DNA of 64,000 nt from Paraburkholderia madseniana (GCF_009690905.1 NZ_VOSW01000001.1:1-64000), one strand, 5' to 3'. Positions 38,026 through 48,125 are shown, counted from the stretch's first letter. Program-made: numbers and translations. The notes: generated from the sequence alone by a model not told the origin.

Positions 38026-39560
38026 AGCTGTCACGCGCCCTTCCCTTATTGCCGCTGCTGCCACTATTGCCGTTGAGCATCGCGCTCAACGGCTGCGTGA
38101 ATGTCGGCCCCGATTACGCGCTGCCGAAGCAGGCGCTGGTCAACGCGCCGCTTGCGAATGCGCCGATCGAGGGCGCCGATGCCAAACTGACCACACGGCA
38201 GAACGTGCCTGTGATCTGGTGGAAGCTCTACGACGATCCGGTGCTGAACAACCTCGTCGACGAAGCGCTGGAGTCGAATACCGACTTGCGCGTCGCGGCG
38301 GCGAACCTCGCGCGTTCGCGTGAAGCGCTGGGCGTCGCGCAGGCTCAAGGCGGCTTCTCAGGAAAGACGTCGGCGGTCGTCGAGCGGGCGCAGGAATCGG
38401 CCGAACAGTATCTGCTCTTCAACAAACTGCCGGTCACTAACGAAGGCGATATCGGCATCAGCATCTCGTACGAAATCGATCTGTTCGGCAAGCTGCGCCG
38501 TGGTGTCGAAGCGGCGGCAGCGGATACGGAATCCGTGCAGGCGGCCGCCGATCTCGCGCGGATCACGGTGGTCGCGGATGTGGTGCGCTCGTATGTCGAT
38601 CAATGCTCGGCCGCCGAGGAACTCAGGATCGCGCAGCAATCGCTGGCCTTGCAGAAGGAGCGTGTGGACGTATCGCGCCGATTGCGCGACGCGGGTCGCG
38701 GCAATCAGCCCGATGTGACGCGCGGACAAACCCAGGTCGATACGCTGGCGGCGGATATTCCGCGCTATACGGCGCGCCGCCAGATTGCGCAATACCGGCT
38801 CGCGGCGCTGCTCGCACGCGCGCCGTCCGATTTGCCGCCAGCCGTGCTGGCCTGCAGCACGTTGCCGCAGATCCGTCAGCCGATTCCGGTCGGCGACGGC
38901 GCCGCGCTGCTCAAGCGCCGCCCGGACGTGCGCGAGGCCGAGCGCCAACTGGCAGCGTCGACGGCGCGCATCGGCGTCGCGACGGGCGCGTTGTATCCGA
39001 CGGTGAGCATCGGTGCGTCGGCGGGTTTGACGGGGATTCTGGAGGACCTCGGCACCTCGCCGACGGCACGCTGGGCCTTCGGTCCACTGATCAGTTGGAC
39101 CTTCCCCACGAATGGCGCGCGGGGCCGTGTGCGTGAAGCGCAAGCGTCAAGCAATGTTGCGCTGGCAAAGTTCGACGGCGTGGTGCTGACCGCGTTGCGC
39201 GAAACTGAAACCAGCCTCGCGACCTATGCGTCCGACTATGCCCGCGCCGACGCCTTGCGTGCTGCGCTGAAGTCGGCCACCGCGTCGGCGGATGAAACGC
39301 ATCGGCTGTATCGCGCCGGACGCGAGTCGTTCATTTCGGATCTGGATGCGACGCGCACGCTGACTTCGACGAAGTCTCAGGTTGCGGCAGCGGAGGGGCA
39401 GGTGGCGATCGATCAGGTCAACCTGTTCCTCGCGCTGGGCGGTGGGTGGGAGACTGATGCGCAGACGGCGCCTGGGACAGCAGCGTCTAACACCGCGACT
39501 CCCGCTGCTGCGGCGCCGGCTAAGGCGGCCATGCCGACGGCGGCCACCAAAGCGCCCTAA
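38022..39560 (+). CDS. outer-membrane efflux lipoprotein (NodT/OprM type, TolC family)
   Basis: A 512-residue outer membrane factor. It has a signal with lipobox (LSIALNGC, Cys at about 25), then VGPDYALPKQ and WWKLYDDPVLNNLVDEALESNTDLRVAAANLARSREALG, typical of the NodT family. DVTRGQTQVDTLAADIPRY and LLKRRPDVREAERQLAASTARIGVATGALYPTVSIGAS mark the two repeats of the helical barrel. The C-terminal 35 residues are an Ala/Thr/Pro-rich tail. The ATG overlaps the adaptor's stop (ATGA). It completes the tripartite pump. Confidence 0.93.
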   Translation: MKLSRALPLLPLLPLLPLSIALNGCVNVGPDYALPKQALVNAPLANAPIEGADAKLTTRQNVPVIWWKLYDDPVLNNLVDEALESNTDLRVAAANLARSREALGVAQAQGGFSGKTSAVVERAQESAEQYLLFNKLPVTNEGDIGISISYEIDLFGKLRRGVEAAAADTESVQAAADLARITVVADVVRSYVDQCSAAEELRIAQQSLALQKERVDVSRRLRDAGRGNQPDVTRGQTQVDTLAADIPRYTARRQIAQYRLAALLARAPSDLPPAVLACSTLPQIRQPIPVGDGAALLKRRPDVREAERQLAASTARIGVATGALYPTVSIGASAGLTGILEDLGTSPTARWAFGPLISWTFPTNGARGRVREAQASSNVALAKFDGVVLTALRETETSLATYASDYARADALRAALKSATASADETHRLYRAGRESFISDLDATRTLTSTKSQVAAAEGQVAIDQVNLFLALGGGWETDAQTAPGTAASNTATPAAAAPAKAAMPTAATKAP

Positions 39561-39669
39561 CCCTCCCGCCTCGTCTCATCCGGGTAAATCGCTATTATTG
39601 ACAAGCTTTCTTTTACCTTTCAATTCAGGTTAAATACGAGCCTCAACATCACACGGTACGGGGTCACGT

Positions 39670-39762
39670 ATGTCGCAATTCATGCAAGGCGCAGCCACAC
39701 TGGGTGGTTGTATCGGCGTTTTCACGGTAGTGGTGGCGGTCGTGGAGATGCTGGCGAACTGA
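39670..39762 (+). CDS. possible 30-residue membrane miniprotein
   Basis: A short frame encodes MSQFMQGAATLGG followed by CIGVFTVVVAVVEMLAN, essentially one membrane helix, in the gap between the efflux operon and the convergent molybdenum hydroxylase genes. The amino-acid composition looks protein-like, but the upstream GGGG is a weak ribosome site and there is no known family. It is reported as a candidate only. Confidence 0.3.
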   Translation: MSQFMQGAATLGGCIGVFTVVVAVVEMLAN

Positions 39763-39819
39763 GCCCGCCGGGCTCGTGATCGGCTCACCCAGGCGTCTCT
39801 GTCTGCGGTGATGCCGGCC

Positions 39820-40281
39820 TTAAGCGGGCCGCCGTTTCGCAGCCGCCTGGTGAATCGCCGCCCTTACCCTCGGATACGTGCCGCAACGGCACACGATGTT
39901 GGACATCGCCGCGTCGATGTCCGCATCGGTGGGATTGGGCTTCTGCTTGAGCAGCGCGCAGGCCGCCATTAGCTGCGCGCTCTGACAATACCCGCACTGC
40001 ACCACGTCGAGATCGATCCACGCCGCTTTTAGCGCCTGCGCTTCGGCGCCCTGCACGCCTTCGATCGTCGTGATCTTCTGCGAGTGCAAGCTCGACATCG
40101 GCGTCTGGCAGGCAAGGCCCGCCTTGCCGTCCAGGTGGATCGTGCACGCGCCGCAAATGCCCACGCCGCAGCCGAACTTGGTGCCGGTCATGCCGAGGTC
40201 GCAGCGCAGCACCCACAGGAGCGGCATATCCGGTTCAGCTTGCACAGCAACCACGCGGCCGTTGATGTTTAGCGATCCCAT
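39820..40281 (-). CDS. iorA: [2Fe-2S] small subunit of a molybdenum hydroxylase (IorA type)
   Basis: A 153-residue iron-sulfur subunit. The plant-type cluster motif is GCGVGICGACTIHLDGKAGLAC, and the second, alpha-helical cluster is in CGYCQSAQLMAACALL and NIVCRCGTYPRVRAAIH. The start at 40281 has GGAG five bases upstream. It passes electrons from the molybdenum centre of the large subunit encoded 25 bases upstream. Related pairs oxidise isoquinoline or aldehydes, and many use membrane cytochromes as acceptors. No FAD subunit is present, as expected for this type. Confidence 0.92.
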   Translation of the reverse strand: MGSLNINGRVVAVQAEPDMPLLWVLRCDLGMTGTKFGCGVGICGACTIHLDGKAGLACQTPMSSLHSQKITTIEGVQGAEAQALKAAWIDLDVVQCGYCQSAQLMAACALLKQKPNPTDADIDAAMSNIVCRCGTYPRVRAAIHQAAAKRRPA

Positions 40282-40306
40282 GTTTTCTCCGTCAATCTGA
40301 AGCGTT

Positions 40307-42577
40307 TCACGCAACCCTCAACGGCAACGCGCGCAAGCGCTGGCCGGTCAGCGCGAATACCGCGTTGGCCACCGCCGGGGCAACCGGCGGCACGCCCGGT
40401 TCGCCGACGCCCTGCGGGTGCATCTGGCTCGGCATGATGTCGACTTCGATCACCGGACAGTCGTTCATCCGCACAACCGGGAAATCGACGAAGTTCTTCT
40501 GCGTCACCTGCCCGCCGACGATGGTGATTTCGTCCTGCAACGCAGTCGAGAGGCCGAATACGATGCCACCCTCCATCTGCTGACGAATCAGGTTTGGATT
40601 CACCGGCAGTCCGCAATCGATCACGCAGACCACCCGATGCACGCGAATCTGCTTGTTCGCACCGACCGATACTTCCGCCACCTGCGCGACGACACTGCCG
40701 AACGCTTCGTGCAGCGCGACGCCGCGTGCCCGCTTTGTGCCATCGGCAGCATGTGTCAAGGGATGTCCCCAATCCGATAAAGCTGCAACGCGCCTCAACA
40801 CCGCCAGATGGCGCGGATGCTGCGCGAGCAGCGCCGCGCGAAACGCAATCGGGTCCTGACCGGCGGCTACGGCGAGTTCGTCGGTAAAACCTTCGGTGAA
40901 AAACGCCTGATGCGAATGGCCGACCGAGCGCCAGAATCCAATCGGGATCGGTAGTTCGACGATCTTGTGCGCCACGCGCACAGTGGGCCATTCGTAGGGC
41001 TGATCGAATGCGCCTTCGCAAGTGGTCTTGTCGATGGGGATGCGCGGCACGCCGTAGTAACGCGCAAGCGATTCCGGCACGATCGCCTGACTCGCTGAAG
41101 TGGCTTGCCACGCGACGAGCTTGCCGTCTTTGTCGAGACCGGCCTTGAGTCGCGACACGCACGCCGGACGATAGAAATCGTGGGTGAAATCCTCCGCACG
41201 CGACCAGATCGTTTGCACCGGACGACCACCGCCTTCGCGCGCAATCGCCGCGGCTTGCGCGATGAAATCGAGTTCGAGACGGCGCCCGAAAGCACCGCCG
41301 AGCAATTGCGTTTGCACGTCGACCTTGTCGGCGTCGATGTCCAGCACTTTCGCGACGTGCTGCCGCGCGAGCGCCGGCATTTGCGTGGAGACCCAAACGG
41401 TGGCCGCGCCGTCCGCAACCTGCACCGTGCAATTCACCGGCTCGACCGCGCCATGTGCGAGATACGGTGCGTGGTACTCGGCGCTGATCGTTCGCGCCGC
41501 GCCGCTCAATGCAGCGTCGACGTCACCGCGGTGGTAGTAGGCGTGGCCGTTGCTGTCGTCCAGTGCTTGCGTAAGCTGGGTGTCCACGTCTGCGCTCGAC
41601 AGCGTGGCTGCGGGGCCGTCATTCCACACCACGTCGATCGCACTCACCGCGTTCATCGCGCGGAAAGGGTTGTCGGCGATTACCGCGACGCCGCCGCTGC
41701 CACCAGCGTAGGGCTTCAGCGAAAACGCCTTGATGAAGCCGGGCATGCTCTTGGCAGGCGAAGCGTCGAAATGCGCCACCGTGCCGCCTAATGTGGGACA
41801 CATGACCACGCTTGCGTAGATGAGACCATCGGGCAGCGCGTCAATGCCGAAGCGCGCCGTGCCGTTGATTTTCGACGCGGCTTCGATACGCCGCATCGGC
41901 TTGCCGATCAGTTTGAACTCAGCGGGATCTTTCAACGCGACCTTGCGTGGCAGCGGTTGCTGTGCGGCCATCGTGGACAGCTCGCCGAAGCTCGCCTTGT
42001 GGCCTGCTGCGTGCACTACGTAGCCGCTTTCCGTATGGCACTCGCCGGGTGACACCTTCCATTGCGCGGCCGCCGCGCCGATCAGCATCGCGCGCGCCGA
42101 GGCGCCGGCTTCACGCATCGGCGTCCATAGATCGTTCATGCTCGATGAACCGCCCGTCATCATCGTGCCGGCGTCGCGCACCAGCTTGCGGGTCATCCAG
42201 ACCGTGGCGCGCTTGACCGTGCTGTCGTCGTCCGGGCGAAACGGCAGATCGTCGACGATGTTCTGCACGCTGTTGTAGATCTTGTCGATCGGCGAGTTTT
42301 CCACTCGAACCTGCGACCAGTCGGCGTCGAGTTCTTCGGCCAGCAGCATCGCAAGGCCGGTGTGGATACCCTGCCCCATTTCCGCTTTGCACACCACGAT
42401 CGTCACGGTGTTGTCCGCGGCGATTTTGACCCAGCCGTTGAGCGCGACCTGGTTGCCTTCCGCCGGCAGTGGCGTGGAGGGTGTCAGACGTTGGCCCGGC
42501 GGCAGCACCGACCAGCCGACCAGCAGCACGCCGAGCGCGCCGGCGCCGCCTAGCAGGAAGGTTCTGCGCTTTAACAT
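40307..42577 (-). CDS. iorB: molybdopterin-binding large subunit of a molybdenum hydroxylase (IorB type)
   Basis: A 756-residue xanthine-dehydrogenase-family protein of the IorB/aldehyde dehydrogenase group. The N-terminus MLKRRTFLLGGAGALGVLLVGW has a twin-arginine-like signal, suggesting export as a folded complex. KAEMGQGIHTGLAMLLAEELDADWSQVRVE and LLGGAFGRRLELDFIAQAAAIA are molybdopterin-contact segments. The C-terminal GVGEPGVPPVAPAVANAVFALTGQRLRALP holds the conserved GxGEP region with the catalytic Glu. The large subunit precedes the small one here. The substrate is probably an N-heterocycle or an aldehyde. Confidence 0.92.
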   Translation of the reverse strand: MLKRRTFLLGGAGALGVLLVGWSVLPPGQRLTPSTPLPAEGNQVALNGWVKIAADNTVTIVVCKAEMGQGIHTGLAMLLAEELDADWSQVRVENSPIDKIYNSVQNIVDDLPFRPDDDSTVKRATVWMTRKLVRDAGTMMTGGSSSMNDLWTPMREAGASARAMLIGAAAAQWKVSPGECHTESGYVVHAAGHKASFGELSTMAAQQPLPRKVALKDPAEFKLIGKPMRRIEAASKINGTARFGIDALPDGLIYASVVMCPTLGGTVAHFDASPAKSMPGFIKAFSLKPYAGGSGGVAVIADNPFRAMNAVSAIDVVWNDGPAATLSSADVDTQLTQALDDSNGHAYYHRGDVDAALSGAARTISAEYHAPYLAHGAVEPVNCTVQVADGAATVWVSTQMPALARQHVAKVLDIDADKVDVQTQLLGGAFGRRLELDFIAQAAAIAREGGGRPVQTIWSRAEDFTHDFYRPACVSRLKAGLDKDGKLVAWQATSASQAIVPESLARYYGVPRIPIDKTTCEGAFDQPYEWPTVRVAHKIVELPIPIGFWRSVGHSHQAFFTEGFTDELAVAAGQDPIAFRAALLAQHPRHLAVLRRVAALSDWGHPLTHAADGTKRARGVALHEAFGSVVAQVAEVSVGANKQIRVHRVVCVIDCGLPVNPNLIRQQMEGGIVFGLSTALQDEITIVGGQVTQKNFVDFPVVRMNDCPVIEVDIMPSQMHPQGVGEPGVPPVAPAVANAVFALTGQRLRALPLRVA

Positions 42578-42858
42578 CGTATGGCTCGATCAGCTTGCAC
42601 GGTGGCGGGGACGCTGTGAAAGCGCGGGCTGGCGCGGGAATTTGTTTCGTCGGAACAGTAGTAAGACGGGAAAGTGGGTGGGGGACTGAAAGCTAAGGGG
42701 TTTCAGCCGACCTGCACAGTGCTGGCGGATGCCCTTCGAGGAAAGGGCGAATGCAAGCCGTGTGTCAGTTCATTAAATGTTATTCGTCGCGTGGTGGCAC
42801 GCTGCAGCGCAACTGGCTTGAACGGCGGAAAAATGCGAGAGGTGGCGGATTTTTGCTT
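42578..42858. other. intergenic region upstream of the molybdenum hydroxylase genes
   Basis: No gene or clear regulatory motif recognised. It should hold the iorBA promoter on the minus strand, but I found no convincing -35/-10 pair. The small ORFs on the plus strand have no ribosome site or family resemblance. Confidence 0.4.
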
Positions 42859-43746
42859 TCACCCGCCCTCCCGAATCATCTCAATCAACGCCCGCAACCC
42901 CGCCGGCACATGACGCCGCCCAGGATAATAAAGACATAGCCCGTCGAACGCCGGCGTCCAATCTTCCAGCACACGCTGCAGCGTGCCCGCTTCCAGATCG
43001 GCCGCCACGTTCCATTCGGTCATATACGCCAGTCCGAAACCCTCGCGGGCCGCCTCCATGATGAGCAACGGCTCATCGAGCGTCAGCATGTCCTGCACAT
43101 CCACGCTGAAAGCCTCGCCGCGTCGCTCGAACTCCCAGTGATAAATACGTCCGCTCGGCATGCGCATCCGGATACAACGGTGTGCACGCAGATCGTCCGG
43201 CTTGCGCGGCTTCGGATTTTCGGCGAAATAGGCGGGACTCCCAACAACTGCAAATCGCTGCGGCCGGTTGAACGGCACAGCGATCATGTCCTGCGGCACA
43301 ATCTCAGCCAACCGAATGCCGGCATCAAAACCCTCCACCACGATGTCGATCATGCGCCCCTCGGTGACGAGATCCAGCTTCATCTCCGGATAACGCCGCA
43401 GGTATTCCAGCAACAAGGGCATCACCTGGCGCGCCGCGCCCGTCGATGTGTTGATGCGCAGCGTGCCAGCGGGCGTGTCGCGATAGCTGCCGGCCTGCTC
43501 GATGGCCACGCGGATGGTCGACAACGCCGGCGCCACACTGTCGACGAATTGCGCGCCCGCTTCGGACAACGACACGCTGCGTGTCGTCCGATTAAAGAGC
43601 CGCACGCCGATGCGCGCTTCCAACGCCGCGATCGCATGGCTCAGCGCCGATGTCGACACGCCAAGTTCCGTCGCCGCCGCGCGGAAGCTGCGATGGCGCG
43701 CCACCGCAAGCACGCCTTCCAGTTCGCTCAAACCCGGCGTCTTCAT
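42859..43746 (-). CDS. LysR-family transcriptional regulator
   Basis: A 295-residue LysR regulator of the large DhcR/CrgA-like group. The DNA-binding part [56 protein letters not shown] is followed by [54 protein letters not shown], the effector-domain signature of this group. It is divergent from an aldehyde dehydrogenase gene across 100 bases containing an 18-bp dyad, which it very likely binds. It is also upstream of iorBA on the same strand and may control both. Confidence 0.92.
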   Translation of the reverse strand: MKTPGLSELEGVLAVARHRSFRAAATELGVSTSALSHAIAALEARIGVRLFNRTTRSVSLSEAGAQFVDSVAPALSTIRVAIEQAGSYRDTPAGTLRINTSTGAARQVMPLLLEYLRRYPEMKLDLVTEGRMIDIVVEGFDAGIRLAEIVPQDMIAVPFNRPQRFAVVGSPAYFAENPKPRKPDDLRAHRCIRMRMPSGRIYHWEFERRGEAFSVDVQDMLTLDEPLLIMEAAREGFGLAYMTEWNVAADLEAGTLQRVLEDWTPAFDGLCLYYPGRRHVPAGLRALIEMIREGG

Positions 43747-43791
43747 TATCCCATCCTGCTCAACGAATCATCCTTGATTATATGGCTAGTC

Positions 43792-43809
43792 GGCTTAATC
43801 GATTGAGCC
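43792..43809. promoter_or_regulatory. 18-bp dyad between lysR and aldehyde dehydrogenase genes
   Basis: GGCTTAATCGATTGAGCC is palindromic except for one symmetric pair (GGCT-n-AATCGATT-n-AGCC). It sits midway in the 100-base divergent promoter region, 37 bases before the aldehyde dehydrogenase ATG and 45 before the lysR start. It is a likely LysR or other dimeric regulator site. Confidence 0.6.
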
Positions 43810-43846
43810 TATCTTTGAGGCAACAACTTTCTGGGTAGGAGCTTTC

Positions 43847-45268
43847 ATGCAGCAAATCGACAAGATTTATATCGACGGCGCGTTCGTCACGCCGCACGGC
43901 GAGGAGTGGTTCGATCTTCACAACCCGGCTAAGGAAACGGTGATCGGCAAGGTGCGTCTGGCCGACGCGGAAGACGCCCGCCGCGCGATCGCGGCCGCCA
44001 AACGCGCCTTCCCGGCGTTTTCCCGCACCAGCAAGGAGGAGCGAATCGCGCTGCTCGAACGCATGCACGCCGCGGTTCAAGCGAGAGAAGACGAGCTGTA
44101 CGAAGCAATCGTCGAGGAATACGGTGCGCCGGTGTCACGCGCGCGCTGGATGGCGAAATACCCGGCGGACGTGCTGGCGGAAGTCGTCAAGGTCTTGCAG
44201 ACCTATGATTTCACGCGCCGCGCCGGCACGGCCGACGTCGTCATGCAGCCGCTCGGCGTCGCCGGACTGATTACGCCGTGGAATAGCAATGGCGGCTTTA
44301 TCTGCGGGAAACTGGCTGCGGCGATTGCAGCGGGCTGCACGGCCGTCATCAAGCCGAGCGAAATGAGCGCGATCCAGACACGCATCATCACCGAGGCGCT
44401 GCACGAGGCCGGCTTGCCTGCGGGCGTGTTCAATATCGTCACGGGCCGGGGCGACACGGTGGGGGCGGAAATCAGCGCGCATCCGGACGTGGCGAAGATT
44501 TCCTTCACCGGATCGACGGCTGTCGGCAAGACGATTCTGCGCACCGGCGCGGAGACATTGAAACGCGTCACGTTGGAGTTGGGCGGCAAATCGCCGGTGG
44601 TCATACTCGACGACGCCGATTTCGCGGAAGCGGTGCCGTTGGCGCTCCAGGCAGGGTTCATGAACAGCGGTCAGGCGTGTATCGCCGGTACGCGGATTCT
44701 TGTGCCGCAGAGCCGCCTTGCGGAATTCGAAGAGCGGGTGCGCTTTGAAGTCGCTCGCACGCAAGCCGGTGATCCGCGCGATCCGGCTACGCAGATCGGC
44801 CCGATGGTCAGCCGCAAGCAGTGGGAGCGCGTGCAGCGCTACATCGGCATCGGCATCGATGAAGGTGCGAGATTGATTGCCGGTGGCGAGGGCCGACCGG
44901 AGGGAGTGGAGCATGGCTGGTTCGTGCGTCCGACCGTATTTAGCGGTGTCAGCAACGACATGACGATTGCCCGTGAGGAGATTTTTGGGCCGGTGCTGTC
45001 GATCATTGCGTATCGCGATACCGAGGAAGCGATTGCAATCGCCAATGACACAAGCTACGGGCTGCAAGCCTACGTGCTCTCGGCCGATGCAGCGCGGGCT
45101 CGCGCAGTCGCCACTCGCATCGACGCAGGGCGTGTATTGATCAACACGTTGGCACACGAGCCGGCCGCACCGTTCGGCGGCTTCAAGCAATCGGGCATCG
45201 GGCGGGAATATGGCACGTTCGGGTTGGAAGCCTTCATGGAACCGAAGTCGTTGCTCGGCGTAAACTAA
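43847..45268 (+). CDS. aldehyde dehydrogenase family protein
   Basis: A 473-residue NAD(P)-dependent aldehyde dehydrogenase. GVAGLITPWNSNGGFICGKLAAAIAAGCTAVIKPSEMSA gives the cofactor-binding core. LELGGKSPVVILDDADFAEAV holds the general-base Glu, and MNSGQACIAGTRI the catalytic Cys (C278). It ends with FGGFKQSGIGREYGTFGLEAFMEPKSL. AGGAG lies about six bases before the ATG. Divergent from a LysR regulator beside the molybdenum hydroxylase genes, it may oxidise an aldehyde intermediate of the same pathway. Substrate unknown. Confidence 0.93.
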   Translation: MQQIDKIYIDGAFVTPHGEEWFDLHNPAKETVIGKVRLADAEDARRAIAAAKRAFPAFSRTSKEERIALLERMHAAVQAREDELYEAIVEEYGAPVSRARWMAKYPADVLAEVVKVLQTYDFTRRAGTADVVMQPLGVAGLITPWNSNGGFICGKLAAAIAAGCTAVIKPSEMSAIQTRIITEALHEAGLPAGVFNIVTGRGDTVGAEISAHPDVAKISFTGSTAVGKTILRTGAETLKRVTLELGGKSPVVILDDADFAEAVPLALQAGFMNSGQACIAGTRILVPQSRLAEFEERVRFEVARTQAGDPRDPATQIGPMVSRKQWERVQRYIGIGIDEGARLIAGGEGRPEGVEHGWFVRPTVFSGVSNDMTIAREEIFGPVLSIIAYRDTEEAIAIANDTSYGLQAYVLSADAARARAVATRIDAGRVLINTLAHEPAAPFGGFKQSGIGREYGTFGLEAFMEPKSLLGVN

Positions 45269-45287
45269 AGCGTTTGATCCCTCAGAA

Positions 45288-45320
45288 GGCGGTGCGTCAG
45301 CATTTGCATGACGCACCGCC
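45288..45320. terminator. 12-bp hairpin between convergent aldehyde dehydrogenase and xylH
   Basis: GGCGGTGCGTCA (45288-45299) pairs perfectly with TGACGCACCGCC (45309-45320) around a 9-base loop. It lies 20 bases after the aldehyde dehydrogenase stop and 8 bases from the xylH stop. It can terminate both convergent transcripts. There is no long T tract on either side. Confidence 0.65.
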
Positions 45321-45327
45321 TGCTGTT

Positions 45328-46527
45328 TCACCGCCGGTTCGATCCCGACACCACATCGATCCACACCGCCAGCACGAGAATGCTGCCCTTCACGATCATC
45401 TGCCAGTACGCGTCGACATCCAGCATCGACATGCCGTTGTCCAAACTCGCCATCACCAGCGCACCGATCAACGCACCGTAGACCGTTCCGGACCCGCCGC
45501 GCATCGACGTCCCGCCGATAAAGCACGCGGCGATCGCGTCGAGTTCGCCCATCGATCCCGCCGACGGTGAGCCGGCCGCGAGTCGCGCCGTATTGACGAT
45601 CCCCGCGAACGCACACATCAGTCCCATCAGTGCGAAGATGGCCAGCTTCACACGGTTGGTATTCACGCCGGAGAGGCGCGTTGCTTCCAGGTTCGAACCC
45701 ACCGCGTAAATACGCCGCCCGAACACGGTCTGTGTAGCGATCCACGTAAAAATACCCAGCAGCGCGAGCAGCAGCAGAACCGGCACAGGAATCCCGCCAT
45801 AACGATCGAGCGTGGCAACAAACGCGGCCAGAATCACGCCCGCCCCGACCACCTTCGCGACGTCCTGCCAGATCGGCACCACCCGCAACTTATAACGCTC
45901 GCGGTTGCTTCGTTGTCGCACGGTCAGAAAGGCCAGCACGACAAACAGCACGACGGCAAGCGTATCGCCCGCAAAACGCGGCAAATACCCCTGACCGACA
46001 AACACAAACCCATCGGAGACCGGTGCAATCGTCGAACCGCCGGTGACACCAAGCAGAATGCCGCGATACGCCAGCATGCCACCCAGGCCGACAATGAACG
46101 AAGGCACACGCCGGTACGTCGACCACCATCCGTTGAACATGCCGACGAGCACGCCAAGCAGCATTACCACAGGCACGGTGACGCCAATCGGCCAACGCCG
46201 GTTCACATCGAGAATCGCCGCGACGCCGCCGAGCAAACCCAGCAGTGACCCGACCGACAGATCGATCTCGCCCGCGATGATCACGAACACCATGCCGCAC
46301 GCGAGCATGCCCGTAATCGACATCTGCCGCAGCAGATTCGACAGATTGCGCGGCGTCACGAACGCGCCGTGCGTCAGAAAGGAGAAGAAAAGCCAGATCG
46401 CGGCCACGGCGATCAGCAACGCGAGAATCTTGTAGCGCGCGAACAGTTGCTGAATGCGCTGCGGGCCACCGAATACGCCTCGCGACGCAGCGCCGTCGGC
46501 GGGTTGGGAAGTGACGTCGGGAGTCAT
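45328..46527 (-). CDS. xylH: D-xylose ABC transporter permease XylH
   Basis: A 399-residue sugar permease (BPD_transp_2 family) with about 10 membrane segments. The core [36 protein letters not shown] and [92 protein letters not shown] are diagnostic of the xylose/ribose/methylgalactoside group. [12 protein letters not shown] is typical of XylH. The ATG overlaps the xylG stop (ATGA). Last gene of the xylAFGH operon. Confidence 0.94.
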   Translation of the reverse strand: MTPDVTSQPADGAASRGVFGGPQRIQQLFARYKILALLIAVAAIWLFFSFLTHGAFVTPRNLSNLLRQMSITGMLACGMVFVIIAGEIDLSVGSLLGLLGGVAAILDVNRRWPIGVTVPVVMLLGVLVGMFNGWWSTYRRVPSFIVGLGGMLAYRGILLGVTGGSTIAPVSDGFVFVGQGYLPRFAGDTLAVVLFVVLAFLTVRQRSNRERYKLRVVPIWQDVAKVVGAGVILAAFVATLDRYGGIPVPVLLLLALLGIFTWIATQTVFGRRIYAVGSNLEATRLSGVNTNRVKLAIFALMGLMCAFAGIVNTARLAAGSPSAGSMGELDAIAACFIGGTSMRGGSGTVYGALIGALVMASLDNGMSMLDVDAYWQMIVKGSILVLAVWIDVVSGSNRR

Positions 46528-48092
46528 GCGGCACTCGCTTCGGTTGGTGCGGTCGGGTTGAGGGATCGCTGCACAGGACGGATTGCGGCGCTGAGAATGT
46601 CCTCTTGCGTGAGGCCGTCGTTGACGAAATCGCCGCGCAATTCGCCTTCGCCGATGACCAGCACGCGATCGCTGATGCCAAGCACTTCAGGCAATTCGGA
46701 CGACACCATCACGATCGACATGCCGCGCTGTGCCAGTTGAAAAATCAGTTTGTAGATTTCGAACTTCGCGCCGACATCGACGCCTCGCGTCGGTTCGTCG
46801 AGGATCAGTACTTTCGGGTCGGTCAGCAGCATGCGCGTCAGCACGGCCTTCTGCTGATTGCCGCCCGATAGACTCGCAATCGAGAGCATCGGATGCGCCG
46901 CGCGCACCGAAAGCCGCTTCATCTCCGTGTGAATCGTGTCGAGTTCGGCCGCGGAATCAATGCGACCGCCCTTCGCGAAACGTTGCAACACCGCAAGCGT
47001 GATGTTGTGGCCGACACTCAGACCCGGCACGATACCGTGGCGCTTTCGATCTTCCGGCACCATACCGATGCCGGCGCGAATCGCATCGACAGGGGCGCGA
47101 ATTTTCACCGGCTTGCCGTCCATCACCACGGTCGCCTCGCTCACACCGGGATACGCGCCGAAGATCGCCTGCATCAGTTCCGTACGCCCCGCGCCGACCA
47201 AACCGGCAACACCGAGAATTTCGCCACGCCGCAGCGCAAACGACACATCGTTCACGCGCTTTCGGCGCGGATTGTTGACGTCAAAACAGGTCACGTGGCG
47301 CGCTTCGAAGATCACGTCGCCAATCGGATGCGGTTCACGCGGAAACAGGTTCTTGATCTCGCGGCCCACCATCAGGGAGATGATGCGATCAGTGGTCAGC
47401 GCGCGCATGGGTTCGGTCGCGACGTGGCGGCCGTCGCGAATCACGCTGATCGTGTCGCATACGGCCGCTACTTCGTCGAGCTTGTGCGAGATGTAAACGC
47501 AAGCAACTCCGCGCCGCTTCAGATCGCGCACGATATCCAGCAGGATGTGTATCTCCGTAGCCGTCAGCGACGACGACGGTTCATCGAGGATCAACAATTT
47601 CGCGCGCTTGTTCAGCGCCTTCGCGATCTCGATCAACTGCTGGTGGCCGCCACCGTAATTCATCACTGGTTGCGCGGAGTTGATTCCGCTTATGCCGAGC
47701 TCGCGCAGCAGTTCGTCGGCGCGCTGATACATCGCGGCGTAATTCATTCTGCCGCCGGGCAGCGTGATTTCGTTGCCGAGAAAGATGTTCTCCGCAACCG
47801 AGAGCTCCGGCACCAGCATCAACTCCTGATGGATGATGATGATGCCCGCGCGTTCCGTGTCTCTTATGCTCGCGGCCTTCAGCGGCTCGCCTTCCCAGAT
47901 GATTTCGCCGTCCCACGTACCGTGAGGATAGACGCCGGACAACACTTTCATCAGCGTCGATTTGCCCGCGCCGTTCTCGCCGCACAAGCCCACACACTCG
48001 CCTGGCGCCACCGTCAGGTCGATGCCGTCGAGCGCCTTCACGCCGGAAAACGCTTTGACGATGCCGCGCATCGTCAGTAATGGTTCACTCAT
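46524..48092 (-). CDS. xylG: D-xylose ABC transporter ATP-binding protein XylG
   Basis: A 522-residue tandem ATPase. The first domain has Walker [13 protein letters not shown] (about 38-49), a signature stretch [14 protein letters not shown] and Walker [13 protein letters not shown]. The second domain has the degenerate P-loop [16 protein letters not shown], the signature [11 protein letters not shown] and Walker [15 protein letters not shown], as usual for carbohydrate importers. [23 protein letters not shown] links the halves. It energises xylose uptake with XylF and XylH. Confidence 0.95.
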   Translation of the reverse strand: MSEPLLTMRGIVKAFSGVKALDGIDLTVAPGECVGLCGENGAGKSTLMKVLSGVYPHGTWDGEIIWEGEPLKAASIRDTERAGIIIIHQELMLVPELSVAENIFLGNEITLPGGRMNYAAMYQRADELLRELGISGINSAQPVMNYGGGHQQLIEIAKALNKRAKLLILDEPSSSLTATEIHILLDIVRDLKRRGVACVYISHKLDEVAAVCDTISVIRDGRHVATEPMRALTTDRIISLMVGREIKNLFPREPHPIGDVIFEARHVTCFDVNNPRRKRVNDVSFALRRGEILGVAGLVGAGRTELMQAIFGAYPGVSEATVVMDGKPVKIRAPVDAIRAGIGMVPEDRKRHGIVPGLSVGHNITLAVLQRFAKGGRIDSAAELDTIHTEMKRLSVRAAHPMLSIASLSGGNQQKAVLTRMLLTDPKVLILDEPTRGVDVGAKFEIYKLIFQLAQRGMSIVMVSSELPEVLGISDRVLVIGEGELRGDFVNDGLTQEDILSAAIRPVQRSLNPTAPTEASAA

Positions 48093-48125
48093 TCGCTATG
48101 CCTCGCTGCAGGGCGCGCGGTCGCG

